Shown: positions 54,550-64,000 of the stretch, piece after piece
Position numbering within the stretch: position 1 is the first letter of the stretch
Layout of the letters: each line of letters opens with the position of its first letter
DNA from: Adineta ricciae
Taxonomy: Eukaryota; Rotifera; Eurotatoria; Adinetida; Adinetidae
DNA: 64,000 bases
Assembly: GCA_905250025.1 (NCBI GenBank)
Contig: CAJNOJ010000197.1
Span: forward strand, 62,001 to 126,000
Direction of reading: 5' to 3'
Program-made: the position numbers and the translations under genes
Notes under the pieces: model-generated
Told to the model about the DNA's origin: nothing
Databases searched by the model: none
What the model saw: only the letters and a program-made list of their open reading frames with translations

Positions 54550-56116
54550 TTCACAATTGTAAATTTATGTTACACAAGACAAGTTTGACTTAACTTTTTA
54601 TTTAGGAAAGTAGAGAAACGATACGACGAGAAAGAATTTCATTGGATAAACACAAATTGTCTATGCGTAATAATTAATAAAAATATTCATTTATCTTTTA
54701 CTTAAATATGATGAAAAAAGAAGCATTTGTGCTCTTGTCTTCGTCTTTGATATTCTTTTTCCTTCAAGATCGATTAGAATAAGCTTGAATGACTTTATTT
54801 GCCTTTAATCGATAATAAAAGATAACTTTGACTTGAACAAATATGTTTAGGGCAAATTCATTTTATTCGTAAAAGAAATCTTCATCAGAAGCGTCATTGA
54901 ATATTTTAAAAGAATCTTCTCGTCGTTTATTTGGATGAAGAAAGTTTTGTGCAAAAAATTCATCTCAGAATGAAATCCTGTTGTTCATCTTGTCGATTGA
55001 ACAAGAGAAACGAAGGTGTTCGAAATGATTTTCCGTGTCAGAATTAGTAGATAGTTATTCATTTCGTTATTGACTTTTGTTGAGAAAATTTATGAACAAG
55101 AATCAATAAGAAACGAATATCTCGTTACTAAAAAAAGACTTTGATAAGAAATTTCAATAAAACAATGACGAAATAAAGTCTGTAGACGTACAAATTCATT
55201 TAAATTAATTATCGCCGAAAAGAGACAAAGGTATGTAATTATTTTTCTACTGTCTGAATCAAAAGATTGATAATGAAGAACAAAAGTCAGTTTTTGACAT
55301 AATGTAATTTTTAAAAACCATTTTACTCGATGTTTTTCTAAACTCTTGATTAATCCTTTTCGAATTTGCGGATCTTATTGACATGGGATTTAATTGACTA
55401 AATCAAATAAAAGTAAATGTTTCATTATTTAATATGAAAATTCCCACGGATACAAATTTATATCGTTACGTCAAAGCATTTAATGATATCCGGGACAAAG
55501 AATAGTTTTCTATACTGAATAACTTTATTTTTATCCTTGTAAATCGATGTTTTTTTTTGTTTTAATCATTCGGGATTCGTTTGTTAATTTAAACAAAATG
55601 TATCTTAGAAAAAAAAAGAGTTCAGACATCACATAAAATGTGTGAATAGTAATTAACATAAAAATCGTTTATTTGAAAATTTTTATTGATTTCCTTTTTC
55701 CCCGAACTTTCTCTGTTTGAGTAATCGATTCTTTTAAATAAACAAACGAGTCTCGAGAAAATCTGACCTTAGATAAAAAGCAAAAGTTCTGGAATTGAAG
55801 TGTCGAATCTCTTCAATTCGATGCATCAAATACTTTTGTCGTTGAAGTTACTTTAAAAACACTTCTAACAAAAATATCTTTTAAATGATGCACTGAAAAC
55901 AACTTTAGTGTATATAATATTATGACATTTTCTAATCATTCTGAATGCAACGAACAAATAATTTGCCTTTTCTTATTGTATATGATTCCGATGTCAAAAG
56001 AATATAAAACTCGTTTTTCTGATATTTTTATAAATCTTAATTGAAGATCTCACTTAAACATGAATATTTTCTTTTAAAAATAACGGAACAAACATGTGAT
56101 ATTTATTGTAAATTAT
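54550..56116. other. Gene-free stretch, 1.6 kb
   Basis: AT-rich spacer. I saw no exon pairs, tRNA or inverted-repeat element here. Confidence 0.45.
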
Positions 56117-57532
56117 TCATAGGAAATCTTTCGATAATCTTGGAATATAAATTGACGATGATAATGATGAACATTGTTCAGGTAATGTAATGACTTTTAA
56201 CAATTTTATATTCGGTGAATCTTTCAAAATCAAACTTGTATTTCGTTTGGTTTCATTGAAACTTTTCAGATTTCGATGTTCGATCGTTAAATATTTGGAA
56301 AACATTTCATAATGATGTAAACCCAACATTTGTATTGCTGATGAACGATAATGACTCACACCCAAAATATAAAGAAAAAAATTGATTCCCAACGCACCGA
56401 TATTCAACAATTCACTTAAACGTCTTAAAATACGAAATGTTAAAATCAAACGAATATTACAATGAATTGGATAATAACGAATGAGTATCGTCGATATTGT
56501 TTGAACAATCGCATAAGGAAAGTATAAGGATAAAAATATTAAAGAAACTAAGGTCAAAGTGCCTGTTAAACGAGATCTTAAATGTTCATTTTGATTACTA
56601 ACAATTTGTCTTGGAGTATGAAGACGTTTTAAAATAGCTGAAAGAAATACAAATGATGTTGATGAGAAAAAGAAGAAAGAGTCAATACAGAAGATTTCTA
56701 AACTAACCTGCATTGCTCGCAATTAAAATAATTGCTGGGAGAATTGTATAAGATAATAAATGAAAAATATAATTATGCCAAAGAAGAAAAAAATCCTTTT
56801 TATGATTTTCTAACGACGGAGAAATTCGACAGACACACATTTGTTTGTCAAGAATGCGTTTTGTTTGATTGAATGTACCTTTGGACTTGTAAATCGCACT
56901 GTGTTCGTAGTTATTTGGTCGACAATTCCATTCTTTATACATTAAATGTGGAATGTTAATTAATAGAGAAAGACAAATTAAAAAAGCAAGGACACGTCTG
57001 GCACATGTCGAATTACACAATCGACGAGATAAATTTGGCCATTTTTTCGAATAGGGAGTACAAACAAGAATATAACGATCGAATGTTAAAATAACAATTG
57101 TCCAACACGATAATAAAATAATCGAATGTTTGATATAATCATGAAATTTACAAACAATTGAAGAACGAAAATTTAAAAGAGTTGTGGAAAATAAATACAC
57201 AGATAAATCATTTGATGAATGAAGAACTTCATAGAATAAAGTAAAAAAATCAAAAAATGATAAAGCACGAAGATATTCAACGAACGAATGTTGAGATAAT
57301 GGAAAACGACAAACAACGAAAAAACATATGAAATTACCAATTAAACCAGTTAAACCAAACACAAGTGTTCCTGAAAATAATTCACATTCAGATTCCAAAA
57401 AAAAAAGAGTTTGAATCATTTCATACCAATGACATTGATCCACCACCACCATGAACCTGAATCATCACTAAATGCTTGATTTAACATTGAATATGAATAA
57501 TTTTTTTGTCGAAAAATGTCAATACAATCCAT
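56117..57532 (-). CDS. Rhodopsin-family GPCR (orphan), three exons
   Basis: Exons 57532-57457, 57370-56708 and 56637-56117; both introns (86 and 70 bp) in phase 1; 1260 nt, 419 residues. The extracellular N terminus is short. TM1 is GTLVFGLTGLIGNFICFFVVC with the conserved GN. TM3 ends LTFDRYILVCTP (DRY box). TM4 contains ICLSLLINIPH. The third loop is HTPRQIVSNQNEHLRSR, followed by TM6 (FPYAIV) and TM7 with INFFLYI. The tail of about 75 residues is Ser-rich. It resembles FMRFamide/peptide receptors; ligand unknown. A longer upstream start (57640) is possible. Confidence 0.83.
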
Positions 57533-59211
57533 TATTTCATAATCTGAAACTATCGATTGTGTTAAAGGAGAAGCGAAGAGAAATGATGAAGATGTTCTTT
57601 CTGTTTCTTTTGTGAGAGAAAAGAAAGTAAATGATAACAAACATGGTTTTTTCCCTCTCTCTTCATTTCAAGTAAATGATTCGATAAATATTCAATTGAA
57701 ACACAGACGGTTCAATGTCAACTCAACAAGATGATCTCATATAATTCTCTTTTTAATCGATTCAATCAATATCGTTGTTGTTGTTTTGTTTTAAAGAACT
57801 AATCGTCATTCTGCCTTTCATCATAATACATATAAATGAGAAAATCTGCATATATAACTTCGAGTTAATAATCAGTTTTCTTACATGTTTAGGCGATGTC
57901 ATTTAATGATTTTCTAGTGGAAATGTCAACAAATGTCAGGCTATACTGGAAAACAAGTTATCTCCAAATATAAAAAGAATCATTAGAATTGACATGAATA
58001 AAACATCAAATGTAATACGAAGTCTACATTTGTTTCTATCTCTGATGATTATTAAAACATCATCCGGAAGAAATTGTCTATGATCGTCGACTACGTAAAT
58101 AATACCTCGTGTTCTCTTCTCGAGCACTTGAGATCTGACGCATTTACTATTATGAGAAAAGAAGAAAAAAAAAGGCAGAGCGATTTTGTACTCATGATTT
58201 TTCTTTTTATAAGTCAATTGAAATGAACACCTGTTGGAGTAGAGAATTTCGAGTAAAGAAAAAGTAATTCACTCGGCTTGGAATGAGTAGAAGAAAAAAC
58301 GTTCGTGTCAAAGTATTAATCAATTATTTCTCGTTCAGAAGTTTAATAGAAGAAATATCTTCTCGAAAAGAAACAAAAAACGCCTCTCCGTATTCGAAAG
58401 AATTTGAGTTTTGACTCAAATAACGACAGTTATGCATATTTAAATAACAAATTCCGCAACATGTGCGAAAGATTAAAAAACCACTTGTTTCCCTGGAAAA
58501 TATTTTAAATTAACGTTGCATAAGTTCGAGTGGGCGAAAATATTAATTTCACGCAATTGATCAAAAGGTGAAAAGAGTAGAAAATAGTTAAGCCCTGTAC
58601 TTTTAACAGTCTTTAATTGTGCATACGCACGAGTTAACTACTTTAGCTAAGATCAAGATTATTGAAAATGTAAAGAGGTAAAAGTACTTAACAGGAAAGA
58701 AGAACATTTGTTTTCTTGTCGAGTTTAATTGGAAATATGTCATAGAAATGTCTTCAAAGAGCTCGCTTCGTTAGAATTTTGTTTCGTGATAATTAACACG
58801 AAGCAACACGCGGCTCTTATTCGAACAATCTCAACATGTGGGAATGACAAAATGACTATGGAATCTACTGTCGAATAGAATTATAGAGACAGAAAATCGA
58901 AAAGCAAAAACGGTTTTTATGTAAACATTTCCGATGCTTCTACACGATGTGTAGACTTTTTTGACTAAATTTAAATTTTTCCGATTGATTGATATTTTTT
59001 GTGCTGAGATTATTTTGACCCGAATGAATGATATACGAGATGAAAACAAAGGAAATGACGATTTCTTTTTTGTTAATTTTTGAGATTTGACTATGTCAAT
59101 GTCAACTTCAGTCAATGGTGCCATTTGGTATTTTTATCAATAAACATTTGTGTTTCTAAATTGATCTCGGAGTTTTGTTTGAAAGGAATTCATTGAAGAA
59201 AAGATCAACCA
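57533..59211. other. Gene-free stretch, 1.7 kb
   Basis: AT-rich. Minus-strand frames at 57936-58217 and 58831-59124 show no domain. A weak inverted repeat at 58593-58695 is discussed under rejected items. Confidence 0.45.
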
Positions 59212-60291
59212 ATGGAAATGAATGAAGATGATTCATTTATTCTTTACTCATTTATGATGATGAAGCTGTTCAAGTTATTCAAAAAACAAAAAATTCAAGG
59301 AAATGGTTCGCTATTTGAGGATTTAACCAATGAAATTTACTATGAAATCTTTGATTATTTATCTTACAATGAAATAACTTCCTCATTTTTCAATTTAAAT
59401 ATTCGTTTCAACAATTTAATTTCAAATTATCCACAACATTTTCATCTGAGGAATCATCAAGTCATTCCGAGATATATTCGTTCGTTTAAAATTACATTAA
59501 CATCTCAAATTTCATTGTTCGATTCAATTGAATCGTCACACTTTTGTTCCCTTCGTTCAATTTCACTTGCAAATTTACGGTGTGACCAAATTCTTGGAAT
59601 TTTAAATACAATTCCTTCGAAACAATTGGAACATATTTATCTTGGAATTTGTATTGATGATCGAAAAGCTAATTTCTCCAAAGTTTTATCTACAATTCAA
59701 ATTCAAGTTCTCAGTTTAACCCACTATCGACTGAAATCCTGTCAAATCAAAGATCAATTTTCTCTTGCAATTTCTGATTTATTCTCTCAATACGATCAAT
59801 TAGAATATTTACAGATCAAATCCTGTGAGAACTTTTCTTTTCTTTCCGAAATTCTTCTGCGAACGCCAAAATTAAATTCACTCGATGTGTCCCTTCGAGA
59901 ATCGAATCAATCGATATTGACACCTAATCAATGTTATTTAACAACGCTTAATTTGCGTCCGCATTCGACTTGTTCAATTGCTGAATTGAAAGACTTTCTT
60001 GGTCAATGTTGTTCGCATCTACACAACTTGTCTGTTTATTTATATGTTCACCGACATACGCCACCGGAATTACTTGTTGATAAAGATCAGTGGAAGAATA
60101 TTTTACCTATACAACTGAAATATTTTCGTTTGAAATCGATTCCCAATTCCTCGATTCATTTCTATCAATTTGGTATCGACAATGAACAGTGTCACAAACC
60201 TTTCCACGATCAAATCTATTTTCTGTCAGAACAACATCATGTTTGTCGAGTCCGTATCGATGCGGTTTTCGTCAAATATTGGAATAGATGA
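59212..60291 (+). CDS. F-box protein with degenerate LRR-like C-terminal part
   Basis: A 359-residue frame. The F-box (about 34-70: FEDLTNEIYYEIFDYLSYNEITSSFFNLNIRFNNLI) closely resembles that of the gene at position 7. The rest has Leu-rich patterns (LEYLQIKSCENFSFLSEILLRTPKLNSLDV). A start at the Met run near residue 15-17 is also possible. It probably serves as a substrate receptor of an SCF ubiquitin ligase. The two F-box genes flank the window as dispersed family members. Confidence 0.83.
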   Translation: MEMNEDDSFILYSFMMMKLFKLFKKQKIQGNGSLFEDLTNEIYYEIFDYLSYNEITSSFFNLNIRFNNLISNYPQHFHLRNHQVIPRYIRSFKITLTSQISLFDSIESSHFCSLRSISLANLRCDQILGILNTIPSKQLEHIYLGICIDDRKANFSKVLSTIQIQVLSLTHYRLKSCQIKDQFSLAISDLFSQYDQLEYLQIKSCENFSFLSEILLRTPKLNSLDVSLRESNQSILTPNQCYLTTLNLRPHSTCSIAELKDFLGQCCSHLHNLSVYLYVHRHTPPELLVDKDQWKNILPIQLKYFRLKSIPNSSIHFYQFGIDNEQCHKPFHDQIYFLSEQHHVCRVRIDAVFVKYWNR

Positions 60292-60351
60292 CATTTGATG
60301 AATATTTTGTATTGAGAAAAAAATCTGCAACGAAAAAGTTTAAATAAATAA

Positions 60352-61381
60352 TTAAGGAACAAAGATTAATCCATGTGGAAAAAGTGATGTTTGAATATTT
60401 CCAATCAGTTCCATTTGATCTAAATCAACAATGTCAATTCGATGACTCAATCCACACGAAATAAAAGCTAATTTGCCATTTTTTGTTACGATGATGTTTA
60501 CAGGATTTTTGCCGACTTGAACTTTTCTTCCGAGATGCTTCGTTTCGAAATTGATTTCTTGTAAAAATCCGTCATCAGCGGAATAAAAACCGTTTTCGTA
60601 GCCAACGTTCATGTGTCGAACATAAATCAATGATGGATTGACTGGTGAAATGATAAAACCGCTAGGTGGGTATTCTAGATTGATATGATAAACAATTTCA
60701 TCTGTTTTTGTATCGACAATCGCCATATCAGTGGATGTTGACAATGTACTTAAGAATATAAACTGACCATCGGATGAACAACAAAGATTTTCACTTCCAA
60801 ATGGTGCGTCAATTTTATGTAAATACTTATTTGCTTTCAAATCAAGAACGGAGATATATGCAAGTTCTTTGTTTGCTGTATATGCTTTGGTTTCAGATGG
60901 AAGTATTGTAAACCAATGTGGGCCGTGAGCGTGAGTTGGAATCGAACAGATTATCTATATGGAAAAAATAGATTTTAACGGACCAGAAAAGAAACGCAGT
61001 GTGATTTACCTCCAGATCATTGTTTGTATCCATTTTTAAGATTTCTCCGTTGTTCGATTCACAAGAAACGTATAAATAACCCGTTTTGTGTCCAATTTGC
61101 ATTCCGTGTGGTTTGAAATGGTTCGGACGGAGATTGTAAATATCTTTGACTTTATTTTCATAAACATCAACGGTAACTATCTCATGTCCTTCTCCATGAT
61201 GATCGTTATAAGTTCCTTCTCGGTAAGGAATACTAACATACGCTAGATTTTCACGGAAACAATCAGCGATAATTTCATGTGGACATGCTGGAACTTGAAT
61301 TTCACCAGTTTTCGTCAATGTGTTCAAATCAAATATTTGAATGACACTTTTGCCAACACTGACGACGAATAAACGAGTCAT
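60352..61381 (-). CDS. YVTN-type beta-propeller protein, two exons
   Basis: Exons 61381-61010 and 60954-60352, phase 0; 975 nt, 324 residues. Repeating blades of about 45 residues show patterns such as VSVGKSVIQIFDLNTLTKTGEIQVPACPHEI, GYLYVSCESNNGEI, KAYTANKELAYISVLDLKANKYLHKI and AFISCGLSHRIDIVDLDQMELIGNIQTSLFPHGL. This is typical of YVTN/lactonase-like seven-bladed propellers. The family is chiefly bacterial and archaeal, so foreign origin with later intron gain is possible. There is no signal peptide. Function unknown. Confidence 0.8.
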
Positions 61382-63113
61382 TTTATCAAATGACTACACC
61401 TACTGAATGAATGAATGAACGATTATACATATAGCATGACCGTTCATATGTCTTTTTCATTTATCTATTCATTTCATCTTTTCCGTTCTGTACGAGTGAT
61501 CTATTCTCTTTCTTTTCTCTTTCCTCGAATTTTTCTTTTGGCAACTTATCTTTGAGGAAGATACGCGGACTCGTTCAACTATTGACCGCATATTGTCTAA
61601 TACTCGAAAAGATTTTTGTTAATAGATATTTCATTAGCTGAGCGTTGACAAGATTTGTTCACGAATTACTTCATCGTTTATTTTTATTTTCAATGAAACA
61701 AGTCTATTAGTACATAAGGGAGATTTTGATTGCTTTGGTATAAATGAGTTGAGTAGGACTAAAGCTTTTCAGTATGAATTTGTCGAATTCTACCTGCGAT
61801 CGTCGAAAGCCGTATCCAATGTAATACAACTAATCTATTTTTGGATTCTTCGTGATTTACTCCTTTTCGCAGAGGTACTTTAACTAATGACGCCTTGTTT
61901 CACTTTTAATGTCAGCAGATACATTACACATAATAAATCGATCGTAAGCAGCAGCTTTATTGCTTGTATAAACTAAATCAATATTAAAGACTGGTTGCGA
62001 CATCTGGGCTTCGCCCGGCTAGAATAATACGACTTCAAGTTTATTTTAATCAGCACCAGGCTTGAATTTAGAACAATTTCTGTTGAACTTAATTTTTTAC
62101 ACGTTTCAATGCCAATAACGTTGATAAAAATAAATACATTTACCGTTATTCCACCGCGTTTATTGAATAGGCTGTGTAATTAATTCAATAAACTAGGACA
62201 CCCTTTTGCACAATATTCCGTATTTTATAAGAAACTATTACTATTAAAATAAAATCGTCATTAATACGCTTATCGCTGTCTATGTACATCTACAAAAATC
62301 ATAAAAAAGAATGTATCGGAGGCGACTAAAAACATATCGCGTATAAGTATATTATTATGTTAATTACCCAAGAAGAAGATTTTTCTGCACCACTTATGAA
62401 TTCGAATCTCTGAACGCTGGCTTTAATTGACTGTATTACTCTCATCCGAATGACCAGATGAAGGGAGCATCCCGTTAGACAAATGCAAAAGCCGCCTTCC
62501 AAAATATGCATGCGTGCAATCTACAGGGAAGTTTTGTTACGTTAGATCATTTTGGCTTTTCAAATTATAGTAATACTTCGCGTATTTCACTGCAATTGAA
62601 AGAAAACCTCGTAATATGGATCGTCTCCGCCACCCAAATGATATGAACGAAAGCAACAAACATCTCGAATGATTAATTGCTCCAGTATAAGGGAAATACT
62701 ACACGGTCGAAATATGCTGTTCACCCTCCGTATATATCTACAACATCGTGAAGAGATTTCACTGCCGAAGACATACTGACCCTTGGTATCGAAGAACTCA
62801 ATGCAAACGTTGTTGTTAGTTGTTCAGTCATTTTTCTTGTTGTGAAATTGTAGTTTAGATCTGATTATTTATAGAAAAGAAATTCTGAATCGTGTCATTT
62901 GTGAATGATGTCGAGTTGTGATCACCGATTTTTTATAACTTCGTCTAGAGCAATGTATTAAGAACTGACGATATCCTATATTAATGTTTTGTATTTGTAT
63001 GATTGAATGAAAATTTTACAAAAAGAACTCAATCGTAAATTTTGAACTACATCAAAAATAAATTATATTATATAATAAAAACAGTTTAATGAAAACTTTA
63101 TCTTCTTTCTTTT
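61382..63113. other. Gene-poor stretch of slightly different character
   Basis: No supported gene. From about 61760 to 62720 the sequence has fewer homopolymer runs and more CG dinucleotides than its surroundings, including CTGGGCTTCGCCCGG near 62007. The frame at 62326-62511 is short and unrecognised. It may be the remnant of a mobile element, but no termini were found. Confidence 0.4.
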
Positions 63114-64000
63114 TTATTCGTATTGAATATCGAATTTTTGTACTCGATGATTATCTTTATCAGCGACAAACAGATTCCCATGCCGATCGAATGTAATTCC
63201 TTTGAGACTATTAAATTGATCAGCATCATTTCCTTTTCCACTGCCTCCAACAACGATTGTACCTTGACGTGCATCTTTTAGCCAACGTACGACGCGATCA
63301 TTGCCTGAATCAGCAATATAAATATTACCTAAATGATCCCCAATAATTCCACGTGGAAAAGACAACTGTTGCAGATGATTTCCCGGCCCACGCCCGCCTG
63401 CAACAACAATTCCGGCAGTAGAATTTTTAAACCATTTCACTACCCGATGGTTCAACGTATCGGAAATATAAATTGAATAATCTTGATCGACAAAAATATA
63501 AGTTGGAAAATGCAATTGATCATGACTACTACCTTCTCCGTTTCCTCCCGCAACAATGACTCCTTCTAAGTTGCCTTGTTTCCATTTTCTAACTTCATTA
63601 TTTTTCCAATCTGAAACGTAAAGATCACCATTATTATCCATTGTTATTCCCCAACAATTAATATTCGAAATAATTGTCTCGAAATTTCTTTCGTCTCCAC
63701 GAAACCATCGAACAACGCGACAATTTCGATAGTCACAAATAATTAATGAATCATTTCTTTTATCAAGAATAACATCCGTTGGATAATTTAATTGATCCAT
63801 TCGATTTCCCTCGCCATTGCCTCCCACAATCACTTCACCATTAATTCCACATTTATATTCAATGATTCGATGATTTCCACAATCAGCGATATAAACTGTT
63901 CCATAATTATCATCAATACAGAGTCCATAAGGAGAATGTAATTCATTATTGTCTTCAATGTCACCAGCGACCGTTGCCCCAAATTCTTTCCATCGACTAT
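63114..64000 (-). CDS. NHL-repeat beta-propeller protein, 5' part beyond the window
   Basis: Open from the stop at 63114 through the right edge, so the start is outside. At least five NHL blades are visible with the repeating wording VAGGNGEGxxxDQLxxPxxIxVDxxxxIYISDxxNHRVVKW. The frame continues upstream of the apparent start at 63833 with another blade (YIADCGNHRIIEY). NHL propellers act as protein or RNA binding modules; secreted versions with many blades are abundant in bdelloids. Role unknown. Confidence 0.88.
   Translation of the reverse strand, partial: SRWKEFGATVAGDIEDNNELHSPYGLCIDDNYGTVYIADCGNHRIIEYKCGINGEVIVGGNGEGNRMDQLNYPTDVILDKRNDSLIICDYRNCRVVRWFRGDERNFETIISNINCWGITMDNNGDLYVSDWKNNEVRKWKQGNLEGVIVAGGNGEGSSHDQLHFPTYIFVDQDYSIYISDTLNHRVVKWFKNSTAGIVVAGGRGPGNHLQQLSFPRGIIGDHLGNIYIADSGNDRVVRWLKDARQGTIVVGGSGKGNDADQFNSLKGITFDRHGNLFVADKDNHRVQKFDIQYE

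Noticed and set aside
58593-58695. Inverted repeat CCTGTACTTTTA...TAAAAGTACTTAACAGG as a possible second MITE
   Set aside because: Arms match only with a four-base gap and are short; could be chance in AT-rich DNA.
1-64000. Bacterial or viral origin of the contig because of FG-GAP, SABATH and propeller genes
   Set aside because: Spliced complexin, CD98-type heavy chain, GPCRs and EF-hand genes on the same window show an animal nuclear genome.

Overview
The window looks like nuclear DNA of a small invertebrate with a compact, AT-rich genome, most probably a bdelloid rotifer (Adineta/Rotaria type). This is an inference from content. The genes are eukaryotic, with many GT-AG introns of only about 40-60 bp. 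Intergenic gaps are short. The gene set combines animal neuronal and transport genes (complexin, EF-hand calcium sensor, CD98-type heavy chain, Fringe, FMRFamide-receptor-like GPCRs) with families expanded in bdelloids (F-box, kinesin-light-chain-type TPR, NHL and FG-GAP propellers, ART-type ADP-ribosyltransferase). It also has intron-free genes of bacterial, fungal or plant flavour: a SABATH methyltransferase and an isopenicillin-N-epimerase-like class V aminotransferase.

Layout, 0-18 kb: an F-box gene; a secreted acidic Ser/Thr-rich protein; a decayed, contracted copy of a TPR gene; two tandem four-exon microprotein genes (71 aa each, MGNH start); a class V aminotransferase (-); a GPCR (-); a mitochondrial stomatin/SPFH protein (-); a ten-exon single-pass membrane protein (-, 708 aa); a RING-TRAF-LRR protein (-); a broken THEM6/4HBT-like thioesterase; a tRNA-like gene carrying a 60-nt hairpin insert; and an eight-exon EF-hand calcium sensor (+).

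18-38 kb: two unrecognised multipass membrane proteins (-); a secreted Apple/PAN plus 14x FG-GAP/VCBS protein (-, 3 exons); a 2.6-kb gene-poor stretch; complexin (-, 5 exons); two tandem P-loop GTPase units (+) behind a strong TATA box; Fringe-like and fucosyltransferase-like Golgi glycosyltransferases (+) separated by a short inverted-repeat element; and a probable GPCR remnant.

38-64 kb: the intact TPR gene (-, about 18 repeats), whose decayed relative lies at 4-5 kb on the other strand; a small secreted Cys-containing peptide (+); a coiled-coil CxxC protein (-); a nine-exon SLC3A2-like amino-acid transporter heavy chain (-); an ADP-ribosyltransferase with a Cys-rich tail (-, 5 exons); small hypothetical genes; the SABATH methyltransferase (-); a protein kinase with an altered catalytic loop (-, 4 exons); an unknown coiled-coil protein (-, 3 exons); a second GPCR (-, 3 exons); an F-box gene (+); a YVTN-type beta-propeller (-, 2 exons); a gene-poor stretch; and an NHL-repeat propeller running off the right end (-).

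Exon joins were worked out by hand. Most are supported because intron phases match and total lengths are multiples of three. Family names come from motif reading, with no database search. The least expected items are the twin microprotein genes, whose exon sizes and phases match the start of the calcium-sensor gene; the tRNA with an insert inside the anticodon stem; the in-register shrinkage of the TPR pseudogene; and the possible horizontally acquired enzymes.
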